From NCBI GenBank assembly GCA_963794215.1, contig CAWCCQ010000002.1, positions 1-64,000 on the forward strand: 64,000 nt of DNA, read 5' to 3'. The notes under the pieces were generated by a model. It was not told the origin of the DNA, did no database searches, and was given only the letters and a program-made list of their open reading frames with translations. This document shows, one piece after another, positions 36,853-45,230 of the stretch. The translations under genes were made by a program, and so were the position numbers. The DNA is from DATKRB01 sp963794215 (GTDB lineage: Bacteria; Actinomycetota; Acidimicrobiia; Acidimicrobiales; RAAP-2). Each line of letters begins with the position of its first letter. Position 1 is the first letter of the stretch.

Positions 36853-37656
36853 TCACGCTGGGGCGGCCGGTGAAGGAGCGCCCGCTGGCGCAGCGGCCGA
36901 TGGAGGAGCGCCGTCGAACCGCGGCCCATCTCGGGCTCGCTCGGGCCGGTCGTGGGCCACGATGATGTCCGAGGCTTCACCGGGTGTGAGCCGGGGGTAG
37001 AGCACCCTGATCAGCACAATCGCCACCAGTCCACCTACGACTTGGGCGGCGATGAAGAGGGGCGCCGACGACGGGGCGATACCGGCGAAAGTGTCCGAGA
37101 ACATGCGCCCGAGGGTGATGGCCGGGTTAGCAAAGCTGGTCGAGCTGGTGAAGAAGTACGCCGCGCCGATGTACGCCCCGACCGCGGCGGGCGCAGAGTG
37201 GCTTCGGTCCGTCCTGGCCAGGGCGAAGATGACCAGTAGCAGGCCGAGCGTTGCGATGATCTCAGAGAGAAAGTGGGCCGCCGACGCTCGGTGTTTCGTC
37301 GAGATCGTGACGGCGACCTGGCTAAACATGATGTTGGCCAGTACTGCCCCGCCGATGCAGCCGACAACCTGTGCGGGAAGGTAGAGCGCAGCCTCTCCCC
37401 AGCGCAGGCCGCCAAATGCCGCGTCCACAAGGGAGACCACCGGATTGAAGTGGCCTCCCGACACCGGCCCGAACATCAAGATGATGGCGAAGAGTCCAGC
37501 TGCCGTCGCAGCTGCGTTCTCGAAGAGCTCCAGTCCGGTGTTCCCTGGTGAGAGCCGCTGTGCCGCGATGCCTGACCCGATGACCACTGCGGCCAGAAAC
37601 GCGCTGCCGAGCAACTCGGCCACCAGCCGCCGCCACAGCACCACGTCGTCTCTCAC
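36853..37656 (-). CDS. Aquaporin/MIP-family channel in arsenic operon (AqpS-like)
   Basis: A protein of about 267 residues with six membrane helices and two half-helix motifs. The first is GGHFNPVVSLVDA (N-P-V in place of N-P-A) and the second FANPAITLGRMFSD (N-P-A). Such channels in ars operons (AqpS) let arsenite leave the cell. I use the GTG at 37656, 29 bp after the ArsI-like stop; the frame is open further upstream but only with other-frame sequence of that gene. The C-terminal tail is rich in Ala, Pro and Gly and probably disordered. The FAD reductase gene follows 29 bp later. Confidence 0.85.
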   Translation of the reverse strand: MRDDVVLWRRLVAELLGSAFLAAVVIGSGIAAQRLSPGNTGLELFENAAATAAGLFAIILMFGPVSGGHFNPVVSLVDAAFGGLRWGEAALYLPAQVVGCIGGAVLANIMFSQVAVTISTKHRASAAHFLSEIIATLGLLLVIFALARTDRSHSAPAAVGAYIGAAYFFTSSTSFANPAITLGRMFSDTFAGIAPSSAPLFIAAQVVGGLVAIVLIRVLYPRLTPGEASDIIVAHDRPERARDGPRFDGAPPSAAAPAGAPSPAAPA

Positions 37657-37685
37657 TTCACAGGACAGAGACGGGTCAGACCAGC

Positions 37686-38177
37686 TCAGCAGCAGGAGCC
37701 GGAGGTGGAAACCCCGGCACGAGCACCGAGCGCGTCCGGCTCGGCTGGGCTCAGGGTGAAGGTTTCGGTTGCGAACCCCAATGCGGTCTCGTCGGGCGCA
37801 TCGGCCAGGACCGTGTAGACCTCCCATGGGGTGCCGTCGGGGTCGTTGACCCACGCCTTGTCCTGCACGGCGTAACAGCAGGTCGTCGATTCCTGAACCT
37901 CGGGTTCCAGTCCCTCGCCTACGAGTCGGCAATTGGCCGCCTGGACCTCATCGGGCGTGTCCACTTCCACACCCAGGTGATTGAGTGCGCCAGCCATGCC
38001 ATCGACCCGCCCCGCCGGGTTCTCGATTAGCACCAGCTTCAGCGGCGGCTCAACGATGGCGAAGTTGGCGTAGCCGGCACGGCGTTTGGCGGGCTCGGTT
38101 CCGAAGAACTTGGCGTAGAACGCCACTGCGGTATCGATGTCGGCCACGTTGAGGGCCAGTTGGACTCGCGACACCAT
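37686..38177 (-). CDS. arsI: ArsI/CadI-family metal-dependent dioxygenase (VOC fold)
   Basis: A 163-residue vicinal-oxygen-chelate protein. RVQLALNVADIDTAVAFYAKFFG starts the first beta-alpha-beta unit, and ALNHLGVEV, STTCCYAVQDKAWVNDPDG and PWEVYTV are the family's metal-site and vicinal Cys regions. The tail ends in GSCC, another thiol-rich metalloid ligand. ArsI enzymes cleave C-As bonds of trivalent organoarsenicals such as methylarsenite; the related CadI is cadmium-induced. The start is ATG 38177 behind GGGAGG. It is first in the operon with the aquaporin and FAD reductase and divergent from arsR. The gene name fits by context and motifs, but substrate is not proven. Confidence 0.85.
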   Translation of the reverse strand: MVSRVQLALNVADIDTAVAFYAKFFGTEPAKRRAGYANFAIVEPPLKLVLIENPAGRVDGMAGALNHLGVEVDTPDEVQAANCRLVGEGLEPEVQESTTCCYAVQDKAWVNDPDGTPWEVYTVLADAPDETALGFATETFTLSPAEPDALGARAGVSTSGSCC

Positions 38178-38258
38178 GAACCTCCCGTATAATATCAACA
38201 ACCGTCGATGCGTTCATCATGATCGATACATCTACCGATGTCAATGGGAGAGTGGGCG
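38178..38258. promoter_or_regulatory. Divergent ars promoter region with ArsR-like operator
   Basis: The 81-bp gap between divergent arsI and arsR starts holds the inverted repeat ACATC-TACC-GATGT (38228-38241), a typical ArsR half-site pattern, just ahead of the arsR ribosome site (GGGAGAG). On the minus strand a TATTAT -10-like box (around 38187-38192) precedes the arsI start. One operator could therefore repress both directions. Confidence 0.6.
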
Positions 38259-38609
38259 ATGGCAAAAGGGAGTGCGGTGGCCGCCGTGCAAGTGACCGAA
38301 GACTGCTGCCCATCGGTGTTCTCCGCACCGCTCGGTGATGCCCAAGCCCAGGAGTTGGCCAAAGGCTTCGCGGCGCTCTCGGACCCAGCCCGTCTCCGAG
38401 TCATCTCGATCTTGGCGGCCGCTGAAGGTGGAGAGGTGTGCGGTTGCGATCTGGTTGAGCCGCTCGGCAAGAGCCAGCCGACAGTCAGCCATCACCTCAA
38501 GGTGCTCAGCGACGCCGGTCTGGTGGTGGGCGAGCGACGGAGCAAATGGGTGTGGTACTCGCTTGTTCCCCAACGGCTCGCCGCACTTCGGGAAGCACTC
38601 TTACCCTGA
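38259..38609 (+). CDS. arsR: ArsR-family metalloid-responsive repressor
   Basis: A 116-residue winged-helix repressor: LAKGFAALSDPARLRVISIL, then the recognition helix region KSQPTVSHHLKVLSDAGLV and the wing GERRSKWVWYSLV. Cys residues lie near the N-terminus (EDCCPSVF) and in GEVCGCDLVEPL at the DNA-binding helix, the places where arsenite is bound in ArsR proteins of this type. Binding would release the operator and induce the divergent arsI operon. I use the ATG at 38259 with GGGAGAG about 7 bases upstream; an ATG at 38238 is also in frame. Confidence 0.92.
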   Translation: MAKGSAVAAVQVTEDCCPSVFSAPLGDAQAQELAKGFAALSDPARLRVISILAAAEGGEVCGCDLVEPLGKSQPTVSHHLKVLSDAGLVVGERRSKWVWYSLVPQRLAALREALLP

Positions 38610-39091
38610 TCAGCGCATTGCCAAGGGATGAGCGCTCCACTTACCAGCTCCAGCTCCAGCGTCGGCAAGTGGCAGCTCCGACGATTAGGCGCCGAGGTCA
38701 TCGTGGCTGACGGGTGACGCCAGATCGATGAGAGACATCGGATGGGATGAGAGGTGGGCCTGCGTGCCTGCGAGCCAGGGTCAACGGGTCCGGGAAAACG
38801 ACGACATCGGCGGCTATCCCTAGAAGGTTCTCGACCCGAACTCATTCTGGAGCACCAGGCCATGGTTCGGGCCTTCACTCAACCGGCCAAGGGTCGAGTC
38901 TCGGACCCTCACCGTGATACCCACTATCTAGACATACGCAGTATGGTACAGATCGAGACGGCGTCAAGCCTGTTCTCCGCGGCGACACCGCCAGCCGCCA
39001 AGGCCACTGGCGATCGGGCCTACGCCTGACCAACCCAAACCCGACATGATCGGAGCGGAATGGACAAACCCCCGAGCACTCGAGGTACGAC
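38610..39091. other. Intergenic region before the second ABC operon
   Basis: About 480 bp without a supported gene. It holds a copy of the dispersed repeat (38708-38760). Unlike the first ABC operon, no MerR-type gene and no palindromic MerR promoter precede this one. Confidence 0.4.
38708..38760. repeat. Dispersed degenerate repeat, copy 3
   Basis: TGACGGGT...CGCCAGATCGATGAG matches 28649-28673, and GAGAGACATCGGATGGGAT...GAGGTGG matches 14622-14648. The copy ends near 38760, where similarity stops abruptly. Confidence 0.45.
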
Positions 39092-40033
39092 ATGATCGAG
39101 GCGCAGGGTCTCACCAAGCGCTACGGCGACAAGCTCGCCGTCGACCAACTGAGCTTCACGGTGCGGCCAGGGGTCGTCACGGGATTCCTCGGCCCGAACG
39201 GATCGGGTAAGTCGACGACGATGCGGATGATCATGGGCCTCGATGCGCCGAACGAGGGCGACGTCACGGTAAACGGCCGCCACTACCACGACCTGCCCTG
39301 GCCGCTCCATGAGGTCGGCGCGCTCTTGGAGGCCAAGGCCATCCATCCGGGGCGCTCAGCGCGGGCCCACCTGCGAATGCTCGCCGAGACGAACCACATC
39401 GCGAATTCGCGCGTCGACGAGGTGCTCGACATCGTCGGTCTCACCTCGGTCGCAGGTCAGCGGGCCGGGAAGTTCTCTCTCGGCATGGGCCAGCGGCTCG
39501 GCATCGCCGCAGCGCTCCTCGGCGACCCAGAAGTGCTGCTGTTCGACGAGCCGGTGAACGGCCTCGACCCCGACGGGATTCGTTGGGTCCGCAACCTGCT
39601 GAAGGGTCTCGCTCGTGAGGGGCGGACGGTCTTCGTCTCGAGCCACCTGATGAGCGAGATGGCGCTCACCGCGGACGAGGTCGTCATCATCGGGAGGGGG
39701 CGCCTCATCGCCCAGGTCCCCGTCGATCAGCTGATCAACCAGAGCTCGCAACGCTTCGTCCGCGTCCGCTCGCCGGAAATCGAGAGGCTCCGTGCCGCGC
39801 TCGAGACCGATGGCGCGACCGTCGTGGTCGAGGAGGACGGCTCGCTTTCGGTCCGCGGCACCGACGAGGTCGCAATCGGCGAACTGGCCGCAGGGATCCC
39901 GGTCGTCCTGCACGAGCTCTCGCCGCAGTCCGCGTCACTCGAAGAGGCCTTCATGGAGCTCACCGAGGAGAGCGTCGAGTACCACGGCGCGGCGAGCACG
40001 CACACAACAGCATCGACGAGAAGCGACCAGTGA
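39092..40033 (+). CDS. DrrA-like ABC transporter ATP-binding protein (second copy)
   Basis: A 313-residue ATPase: Walker A FLGPNGSGKSTT, signature FSLGMGQRLGIA, Walker B VLLFDEPVNGLDP, switch His VSSHLMSE. It is closely similar to the ATPase at 12111 throughout, including the C-terminal segment ending ASLEEAFMELTEESVEYH, so the two operons arose by duplication or share an origin. It overlaps the permease gene after it by 4 bp. No MerR gene is attached, so regulation must differ from that of the first operon. Confidence 0.92.
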   Translation: MIEAQGLTKRYGDKLAVDQLSFTVRPGVVTGFLGPNGSGKSTTMRMIMGLDAPNEGDVTVNGRHYHDLPWPLHEVGALLEAKAIHPGRSARAHLRMLAETNHIANSRVDEVLDIVGLTSVAGQRAGKFSLGMGQRLGIAAALLGDPEVLLFDEPVNGLDPDGIRWVRNLLKGLAREGRTVFVSSHLMSEMALTADEVVIIGRGRLIAQVPVDQLINQSSQRFVRVRSPEIERLRAALETDGATVVVEEDGSLSVRGTDEVAIGELAAGIPVVLHELSPQSASLEEAFMELTEESVEYHGAASTHTTASTRSDQ

Positions 40034-41193
40034 TCGGGCCGATGATCCACACGAGCCCCGGTGCGACGATGCTCTTGTCGGCCGTAGTCCGCCACCACCG
40101 CCACTTGGCAGTGCCGGTTCTTCCAATTCTCGTGCTCGTCTTGCTCATCGGAGGTGTGGCCTTTGCCATGCAGCGACGCCGCGATCGCCGTCCACTCAGC
40201 GATGCACCTACGCCCCGTGCAACCGAGCGACCACTGCGGACGCCATCCGACGGGCAGCTCACCGTCGATAGTTCGAGCGGAGCTGACCCGTCCAGCACCA
40301 CGGTGGCCCCTGCCAGCTCGAATGTGACAGGGCGCGGTGGCGAGCACCTGTCCGCCGTGGCGGGCGGCGAAGGAGCGAGCGCAAGGATCGGCAAGGTCAT
40401 GCCACCGGGGCGGTACGGCATCTCGGGGTTGCTCCGCTCGGAGTGGACAAAGTTGCGCACCGTCCGATCGACGATGTGGACGCTCGGCATCACCATCGTG
40501 CTCGGCATCGGCGTCTCGATACTGGCAACGGCAGAGACCCGGGCCCACTGGCTCACGACGTCGCCCGCCAATCAACAGGGCTTCGACCCGATCAGCACGA
40601 GCCTCATCGGTGTGTTCATCGGACAATTCGCCATCGGCATCCTCGGCGTCCTCGTGATGAGCGGCGAATACGGGACCGGCACGATCCGGGCGACGCTCTC
40701 GGCCGCCCCGCGCCGTCCACTCGTCCTCATCGCGAAAGTGATCGTGTTCGGCGCGGTCGCCCTCCTCGTCGCCGAGGTCGTCTCATTCCTCGCCTTCTTC
40801 GTCGGACAAGCGTTCCTCACCGCACCGACTCCGCATGCGACGCTCGGGAGTCCCGGGGCGTGGCGGGCCGTCGTCGGCAGCGGTCTCTACGTCGGTGCGC
40901 TCGGGCTCCTTTCACTCGGCCTCGCGACGATCATCCGCCACACCGCGGGTGCGATCAGTGCGTTCGTCGGCATCCTGCTCGTCCTCCCACTGATCGTCCA
41001 GGCGCTGCCTTCCTCGATCGAGCTGGACGTGCGCCGATTTCTTCCCGACCGCATCGGCGCTGACATCCTGAACGGACCGAAGAATGCATTTCCCCACGCC
41101 TTCTCCCCATGGATCGGACTGCTCGTCCTCGCCGGCTACGCCGTCGCGCTCCTTGTGATCGGCGGCGTGCTCCTCGTTCGGCGAGACGCATGA
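40030..41193 (+). CDS. ABC-2 type permease with extra N-terminal membrane/linker segment
   Basis: A 387-residue protein. Residues about 130-387 are a normal permease: LLRSEWTKLRTVRSTMWTLG, a helix, the loop GFDPISTSLIGVFIG, TIRATLSAAPRRPLVLIAK and four more helices, ending LLVRRDA. The first 125 residues are unusual: a helix (LPILVLVLLIGGVAFAM) followed by a basic and Ser/Thr/Pro-rich linker. The frame from 40030 overlaps the ATPase stop by 4 bp, which supports this long start. The frameshifted paralogue at 13073 lacks the extension. The transported substrate is unknown. Confidence 0.87.
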   Translation: MIGPMIHTSPGATMLLSAVVRHHRHLAVPVLPILVLVLLIGGVAFAMQRRRDRRPLSDAPTPRATERPLRTPSDGQLTVDSSSGADPSSTTVAPASSNVTGRGGEHLSAVAGGEGASARIGKVMPPGRYGISGLLRSEWTKLRTVRSTMWTLGITIVLGIGVSILATAETRAHWLTTSPANQQGFDPISTSLIGVFIGQFAIGILGVLVMSGEYGTGTIRATLSAAPRRPLVLIAKVIVFGAVALLVAEVVSFLAFFVGQAFLTAPTPHATLGSPGAWRAVVGSGLYVGALGLLSLGLATIIRHTAGAISAFVGILLVLPLIVQALPSSIELDVRRFLPDRIGADILNGPKNAFPHAFSPWIGLLVLAGYAVALLVIGGVLLVRRDA

Positions 41194-41534
41194 CGACGCC
41201 CTGACCAAGGCTTCACGATGAGCCTCATCCCGGCGAGCACGCCGGGGGCACTCGCTTCCACGACTAAGGGCACTACAGGGCCAGCGAGCTGTCCCCCGCC
41301 GCTCGTAGTCCCCGGGCCCTACGCGTCTGCACCCAGGACACCGAGGATCAGGCCCGAGCGGCAGCAATCTCACTCCGGTAAGGATTGAACCCCTCGGGGT
41401 AGTGACACCAGCCGGGTGGAAGTGACGAGGTATCCATGGCCGATACTCGCGCTAGCCCCAACCGGTTTGAGCGTACCTGTAACGGCGGGTGCCAATAATC
41501 GGGTTCGACAAGCTTTCGGTGTCCGGGGCACTGG
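41194..41534. other. Gap between the ABC operon and a broken DUF6933-like gene
   Basis: About 340 bp without a supported gene or a clear terminator hairpin. Confidence 0.35.
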
Positions 41535-42021
41535 TTATCGGCTAATTCGGTCCAAGACGAGTTCGATTGGCCGTTGGTAATGCCGGGCACTGTTGATACT
41601 TTGGCGCAGCTGGCGATTGAGCGAAGGAATGTCCATATTGGCCAGGCTTCCGGCATGAGCGAACTCATCTTCGCAGCGGTAGGCCATGTCGTTTCATGCA
41701 GCCAAGCACGCTGCGATCAGCGGTCTTGGAGATCCAAAGTTCCTCGGCTCCAAGATCGCCGAAGGTGCGAACGGGCAGCCCCTCGGCGAGGAGCTCCCGC
41801 TCGATCAATCAGGCGACGAGGTCGTGTGTCGAGCGTAGTTCGGACGCCCGGACATCTGGCTCGAAGATCGTGAGCAAGGTATCGGCGTGGGTGAGTAAGA
41901 GACATTTGCGCCGGCCGAGGACGAGAAGGTTCCCGTACCAATCGTCTCCATCAGGTTCCTGCGTCGCGAGCTGCCCTTGGCGGATCATGTCGAGCAGCTT
42001 CTTCGTACACCGAAGGATCAT
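41535..42021 (-). pseudogene. DUF6933-like gene with an internal stop and a frameshift
   Basis: From ATG 42021 the product starts LRCTKKLLDMI, continues DDWYGNLLVLGRRKCLLLTH and reads SKTADRSVLGCMNDMAYRCED further on, the pattern of the small DUF6933 family. A TGA interrupts it at 41809-41811 (between DLVA and LIERELLAEGLPV), and one extra A in an AAA run at 41692-41694 shifts the last third, which then ends at TAA 41535. With both repaired the protein would have about 161 residues. The TGA is not at a Cys position, so I do not read it as selenocysteine. Confidence 0.65.
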
Positions 42022-42725
42022 CCTTGTGATCCTGGGGACCATCGGGTCGGCGCTGCTGGCTCGGGCCACGAGGGCCAAAGAGCGGTGAGGTTGATGTCCG
42101 TTGCAGTGCGGCTGTAGTGCGGCACTCCATCTGAGAAGCCGTCCGGCCCAGGCGATCATTCGTACCCGGACTGGTCGCCCGCCATCGTCGAACGCGAAGT
42201 CGGGAATACCCCCCAGGGGAGTGCGATGTGACCGGAGCGCGCGACGGTCTGGGCGTACTTCGATCGGGGGACGCGACTCGACCCATTTGGCTCGGAGTTC
42301 CGCTCCCGTCAAAGACCGCGGTCGCGTGAGGACGGATCATCTTGGGAGTGGAGAACGGTTTGGGCCAGACGTCCTGGCCACGATGAGATTCGAGAGGCCT
42401 CAAGGGCGACCCGTGCAGGTTACAAGTCCGACGGTGCAGGGTGAAGGCCGACATACTGTCAATGTCTAGTCAACGAGCCGTCATCAGTCCGCTCTTGTAT
42501 GGCGTCGCTCGGTGGCAGACTCTGTAGAAGAACCCGGACAGCACAAGGGGCGGAGCTTTGCCTTGTTGGGGAATGGACTGATTGTCGCAGGCGATGCCGA
42601 TCTGGCGGGTCAATCCTCCGGCTCTCATACGCTCGATCAGTCAAGGGATGCTCGATCAGTCAAGGGATGCTCGATCAGTCAAGGGATTCAGTGCCATCTC
42701 AACGCGTTAGAGCAAAGGGGGCACC
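42022..42725. other. Non-coding stretch with tandem repeat upstream of the desaturase-like gene
   Basis: About 700 bp. Frames exist on both strands but lack family similarity. It contains the 19-bp tandem repeat at 42631-42687, which ends 38 bp before the next start codon and may form part of its promoter. Confidence 0.4.
42631..42687. repeat. Tandem repeat, three perfect copies of a 19-bp unit
   Basis: GCTCGATCAGTCAAGGGAT occurs three times head to tail with no mismatch, ending 38 bp before the start of the desaturase-like gene. The unit is close to two helical turns, so three regulator dimers could bind on the same face of the DNA. It may be an operator array. Confidence 0.9.
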
Positions 42726-43760
42726 ATGGCGAGAGCAATCACGGCGCAGCGATATCGCCGCTTGAGTTGGCGGCTCAGCCTGAGCAACGGCGCCTACCGA
42801 CGACCCATAACGCGATCCAGAGCACCGGCAAGGTTACTCGGCCTCTCGGGAGTCACGGCGACATTGTGTGTTATGGGATTCGGTGTGGTTTCTTGGGCCC
42901 GAGACGCGACGTTCTCCCCACGAGTCTTTGCGAGCATGTGGGACAACTTGCGGACTCAAGTGTTCATGCCTTGGTTCGGTGCCGTCATCGTCGTTCTGTG
43001 GATACTGCAGTGGCGGTTCCCCGCTCGAAGCCAAGAACAGCTCATGAGCAAGGGGCTCGTGCAAGACTTGGCCTGGTTTGTGCTTTCACCCGTATTCGCC
43101 ATCACGGTGGTCTCGGCCTACTTGGATGTCTTGGCTCGTGGTGTCGCCACAGTCCTCAACGGTCTCAGCGTGAACTTGGTGCCGGCCTTGGGTGTGTGGA
43201 AGGTAGCCGTCCTTGCCTTTGTGATCGCTGATCTCCTTGCCTGGTGTACCCATTGGCTTCATCATCGTCTTCCCACGTTGTGGTACTTCCACTCGGTACA
43301 TCACTCGCAAAGAGAGATGAACGTTCTCTCGGATAACCGCACCCACATGATCGAATTGATGGCGGCCTCCACGGTGGCGTTCCTGCCGCCCTGGTTTCTC
43401 GGCCTGAACACGTCGTTGGCCGCGAACCTGGCCATTTCCACGGTCTATATTTCGGCCTTCATCCACACGAATATTCGGACAAATCTTGGGCCATTGCGCT
43501 TTGTGTTCGTGTCGCCTCAGGCGCACCGGGTGCATCACTCGATTGAGCCACAGCATTACGACACCAACTTTGGAACGGTCTTCTCTTGGTGGGACTACCT
43601 GTTCGGCACCCGCTACGCGGGCAACAACGAGTACCCACCCACGGGCATCGCGGACGAGACCTTTCCAACTGGGGAGAAGACGCTCAATCCGGCGATGATC
43701 GTGAAGACCTGGGCCGAGCAAATGCTCTACCCGTTTCGGGTACTGATGGCCAGGAGGTGA
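42726..43760 (+). CDS. Sterol desaturase / fatty acid hydroxylase family membrane enzyme
   Basis: A 344-residue integral membrane di-iron enzyme. Hydrophobic segments lie at about residues 37-57, 75-98, 108-135, 148-170 and 215-245. The His clusters are HWLHHRLP, FHSVHHSQRE and HRVHHSIEP, with WDYLFGTRY near the C-terminus, as in fatty acid hydroxylase superfamily members. It belongs to the same family as the gene at 26704 but is only moderately similar. No neighbour shows its substrate. The triple repeat upstream may control it. Confidence 0.87.
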   Translation: MARAITAQRYRRLSWRLSLSNGAYRRPITRSRAPARLLGLSGVTATLCVMGFGVVSWARDATFSPRVFASMWDNLRTQVFMPWFGAVIVVLWILQWRFPARSQEQLMSKGLVQDLAWFVLSPVFAITVVSAYLDVLARGVATVLNGLSVNLVPALGVWKVAVLAFVIADLLAWCTHWLHHRLPTLWYFHSVHHSQREMNVLSDNRTHMIELMAASTVAFLPPWFLGLNTSLAANLAISTVYISAFIHTNIRTNLGPLRFVFVSPQAHRVHHSIEPQHYDTNFGTVFSWWDYLFGTRYAGNNEYPPTGIADETFPTGEKTLNPAMIVKTWAEQMLYPFRVLMARR

Positions 43761-43872
43761 CCGTCCACCCCCTGGGGCGGGTTGGCCCACACGGAATCGC
43801 TCATCAGTCGTGGGCGACGAAGGAGGAGTCGATGCCCGACTCGTTGCAACGGGAGCGGCGACGGCGAGACTC

Positions 43873-44253
43873 ATGGTGAGCGGACCGGACGCGCGTACGG
43901 TCCAGGCGAAGTCCTCCACCCATGGATCCCTGCAGAATCAATGGCGTGACGCAGAGGGTGATCGATTCGGACGCCACCGTGAACGCATGGTCGTCGCGAT
44001 GACGATTCTCCTGGTCGCTGGGCTTTGGGTGCTGATTCCGAAGGGACGTCACGGGGAGGGCACTGCGAGTCGAAGTCCCGGTGACATCTCCGCGAAGCCC
44101 CACATTCAGGCGCCGAGCCCCGCCACAGCCGGTCCAACGCCGGCCCATCACCAGACGACGTCGAAGACCACGGTGACAAGCGTGCCCTGGCGCCCGATCG
44201 AGGCTGCAATCGCCATTTCACTTCGTGACCTGATCCGCGTCAGCCATGCCTGA
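43873..44253 (+). CDS. Small single-pass membrane hypothetical protein
   Basis: A frame of about 126 residues with one membrane helix (MVVAMTILLVAGLWVLI, about residues 39-55) and a Ser/Thr/Pro-rich tail. I see no family and no strong ribosome site; the frame is open upstream to 43810. It may be a real accessory protein or a spurious frame. Confidence 0.3.
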   Translation: MVSGPDARTVQAKSSTHGSLQNQWRDAEGDRFGRHRERMVVAMTILLVAGLWVLIPKGRHGEGTASRSPGDISAKPHIQAPSPATAGPTPAHHQTTSKTTVTSVPWRPIEAAIAISLRDLIRVSHA

Positions 44254-44632
44254 CGCCGCATGCTTCTTGCGCAGTCAAACTTTCGCGAACCATGGCCGCG
44301 ACAAGGCATCCTCCTTGGTCCGCCACGCGAGTGGCGCGGGGACTTCGGTCGGTGGCCTGCGCTGGCGGCGATTCGAAGAGCTCAGCATCGACATCCTTCG
44401 GGCAGTACCCATGGCCCGGGGAGGGGGGTCGGGGACAAACGCGCCGCCCATTGCGGTCAGTGCGCCATCAAAGCATCGCATCCAGATGGCGAAAGTTGGA
44501 CACCTCCCCGGCTACCTACGTGCAAGACGGGAGCGCAACGGCCGAACACTTCAAGTCTGTTGCGGCAAGGGCGCCGGCGACACTTGACGGCATATACCTC
44601 AAGCAGCCCCGGGGAGGTTATCCTGACAGGCT
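44254..44632. other. Gap of about 380 bp with no supported gene
   Basis: Overlapping frames on both strands, none with family similarity. Confidence 0.35.
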
Positions 44633-44968
44633 TCAGCCCTTGTCCGCCGAGTGTCCAATTGCATCTCGGTACGCCAGCCACAGTCGACCACGCTTACTGT
44701 GGCGGTGCCTTCGGTCGCGAATTGCCCACCTGACCACCACGTCGCGGTCCCAGACTCGCCCCATCGCCAGGGTGTCGATGGGCGCAGGGAAGTCGCCCGT
44801 GTGGGTGAGCTGGTTGGCACGTTCAGCTGGCAGCCCGAGCAACTCAGTTATCTCCTTCATTCCCGCGAGTCGGATCGGCTCCGGAGCGCATGCCACTCCG
44901 ATGCCTACGCCCGCGGCAGCCACCACTGGCAGGCCGAGCAAAACCCAAGGCAAGAGTCGTTGTCTCAT
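44633..44968 (-). CDS. AlpA/MerR-like DNA-binding domain protein with N-terminal hydrophobic segment
   Basis: A 111-residue frame. Residues about 33-80 read IRLAGMKEITELLGLPAERA, then TGDFPAPIDTLAMGRVWDRD and VVVRWAIRDRR, the winged-helix pattern of small AlpA/excisionase-like proteins (E-x-A-x-x-L-G-V-S ... F-P-x-P ... G-R-V-W). The first 28 residues are hydrophobic (LLPWVLLGLPVVAAAGVGIG), which is odd for a DNA-binding protein; either it is membrane-tethered or the true start is the later Met near residue 36. Its function is unknown. Confidence 0.5.
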   Translation of the reverse strand: MRQRLLPWVLLGLPVVAAAGVGIGVACAPEPIRLAGMKEITELLGLPAERANQLTHTGDFPAPIDTLAMGRVWDRDVVVRWAIRDRRHRHSKRGRLWLAYRDAIGHSADKG

Positions 44969-45230
44969 GGAATAACGATGGCAGGTGTGTCACCAGGGCG
45001 CTGGGCCGCTTTAGTCTGAACCCCTTCCCAGACGGACAACCAAACTGCACAAGCCCCCCTTGCAGCCCCTCCAGCGAAACAGCAACTCGGTTGGCCGGAG
45101 CGACCACTCCTCATCGGTGAGTTCATCCGCGGCGTGCTGGACTTCCCCCTGGGGAGCGACAAGGGCGCCCGACCACTTCGCTTGCTACTGATCAATCCGT
45201 GCGCAGCCTGCCCGGCCCTGCTCGTGCGCC

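Noticed and set aside
37686..37688. Readthrough of the TGA after the CC end of the ArsI-like gene
   Set aside because: The sequence after it soon stops and has no conserved pattern; the GSCC end is a normal terminus for such proteins.
41809..41811. In-frame TGA in the DUF6933-like gene as a selenocysteine codon
   Set aside because: The position (between DLVA and LIERELL) is not a redox or Cys site, no SECIS-like hairpin follows, and the gene also has a frameshift.
42631..42687. CRISPR-like repeats
   Set aside because: The 19-bp units touch each other, so there is no spacer sequence.
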